Shown here in pieces: positions 5,146 to 5,231 of a stretch of DNA of 5,231 nt. Source of the DNA: Chitinophagales bacterium (lineage in GTDB: Bacteria; Bacteroidota; Bacteroidia; Chitinophagales; UBA10324); the NCBI GenBank assembly GCA_013695775.1, contig JACCZV010000020.1, forward strand, positions 1 through 5,231, written 5' to 3'. A program made the translations under genes and the position numbers. Under the pieces are notes generated by a model that worked only from the letters and a program-made list of their open reading frames with translations, did no database searches and was not told the DNA's origin. Within the stretch, counting starts at the first letter, position 1; each line of letters starts with the position of its first letter.

Positions 5146-5231
5146 GGCTAAGTTTGTAGATATTTCCGTCTTCATCTATGATATCAATAAGGCTGATAGC
5201 GATCTTAATTTTCCTTTCCCTAGCATTTAAC
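5138..5231 (-). CDS. Possible C-terminal end of an unidentified protein (cut by the window edge)
   Basis: A minus-strand frame enters from the right edge and runs 30 codons to a TGA at 5138-5140. Its peptide ends IDIIDEDGNIYKLSLS, with alternating hydrophobic residues and a DEDG turn like the last β-strands of a real protein. I do not recognise the family. It would lie 40 bases upstream of the lipoprotein gene on the same strand, and the -33 box of that gene would overlap its last codons. Against it: only 93 bases are visible, and a plus-strand 33-codon frame starting with ATG at 5132 covers the same DNA. Either could be chance. Confidence 0.35.
   Translation of the reverse strand, partial: LNARERKIKIAISLIDIIDEDGNIYKLSLS

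Overview
This window looks like ordinary chromosomal DNA of a member of the Bacteroidota. The evidence is: low G+C; no strong Shine-Dalgarno sequences; a promoter candidate matching the Bacteroidota consensus (TTTG ... TAnnTTTG); and a gene neighbourhood typical of that phylum, with a duplicated DUF1599 protein, a DoxX/MauE-like protein of the BT_3928 type, dihydropteroate synthase and the CdaA diadenylate cyclase side by side. I see no mobile element, CRISPR array, rRNA or tRNA gene, or defence island.

Layout. Positions 1-622 (minus) hold the N-terminal part of a DppB/OppB-type ABC permease that runs off the left edge. Positions 623-929 are non-coding and AT-rich, with small inverted repeats and a possible promoter for the permease. 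Next comes a two-gene minus-strand operon read from right to left: the DUF1599 gene (2147-2692), then the DoxX/MauE-thioredoxin-like membrane protein (930-2150), joined by an ATGA stop/start overlap. A 166-base divergent intergenic region separates this from a plus-strand operon: folP (2859-3725), then cdaA (start best placed at 3709, ending at 4509), which overlap by 17 bases. A 54-base convergent gap follows. Then comes a minus-strand TPR lipoprotein gene (4564-5097), whose promoter candidate lies at 5115-5145. The right edge may carry the last 30 codons of another minus-strand gene.

How the genes relate. FolP makes 7,8-dihydropteroate for folate synthesis, and CdaA makes the second messenger c-di-AMP. 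Their overlap suggests coupled expression, although no biochemical link is visible. The divergent operon pairs an uncharacterised soluble all-helical protein with a membrane protein that has a conserved CGC motif and a periplasmic thioredoxin-like domain without CXXC. The permease and the TPR lipoprotein appear to be independent units.

Three start codons deserve care. Two genes (permease and DUF1599) are best explained by TTG starts. The lipoprotein and CdaA reading frames both extend upstream of the start I consider real. The window is mostly conserved core genome. The most interesting content is the poorly understood DUF1599/DoxX pair and the folP-cdaA coupling, not an obviously new system.
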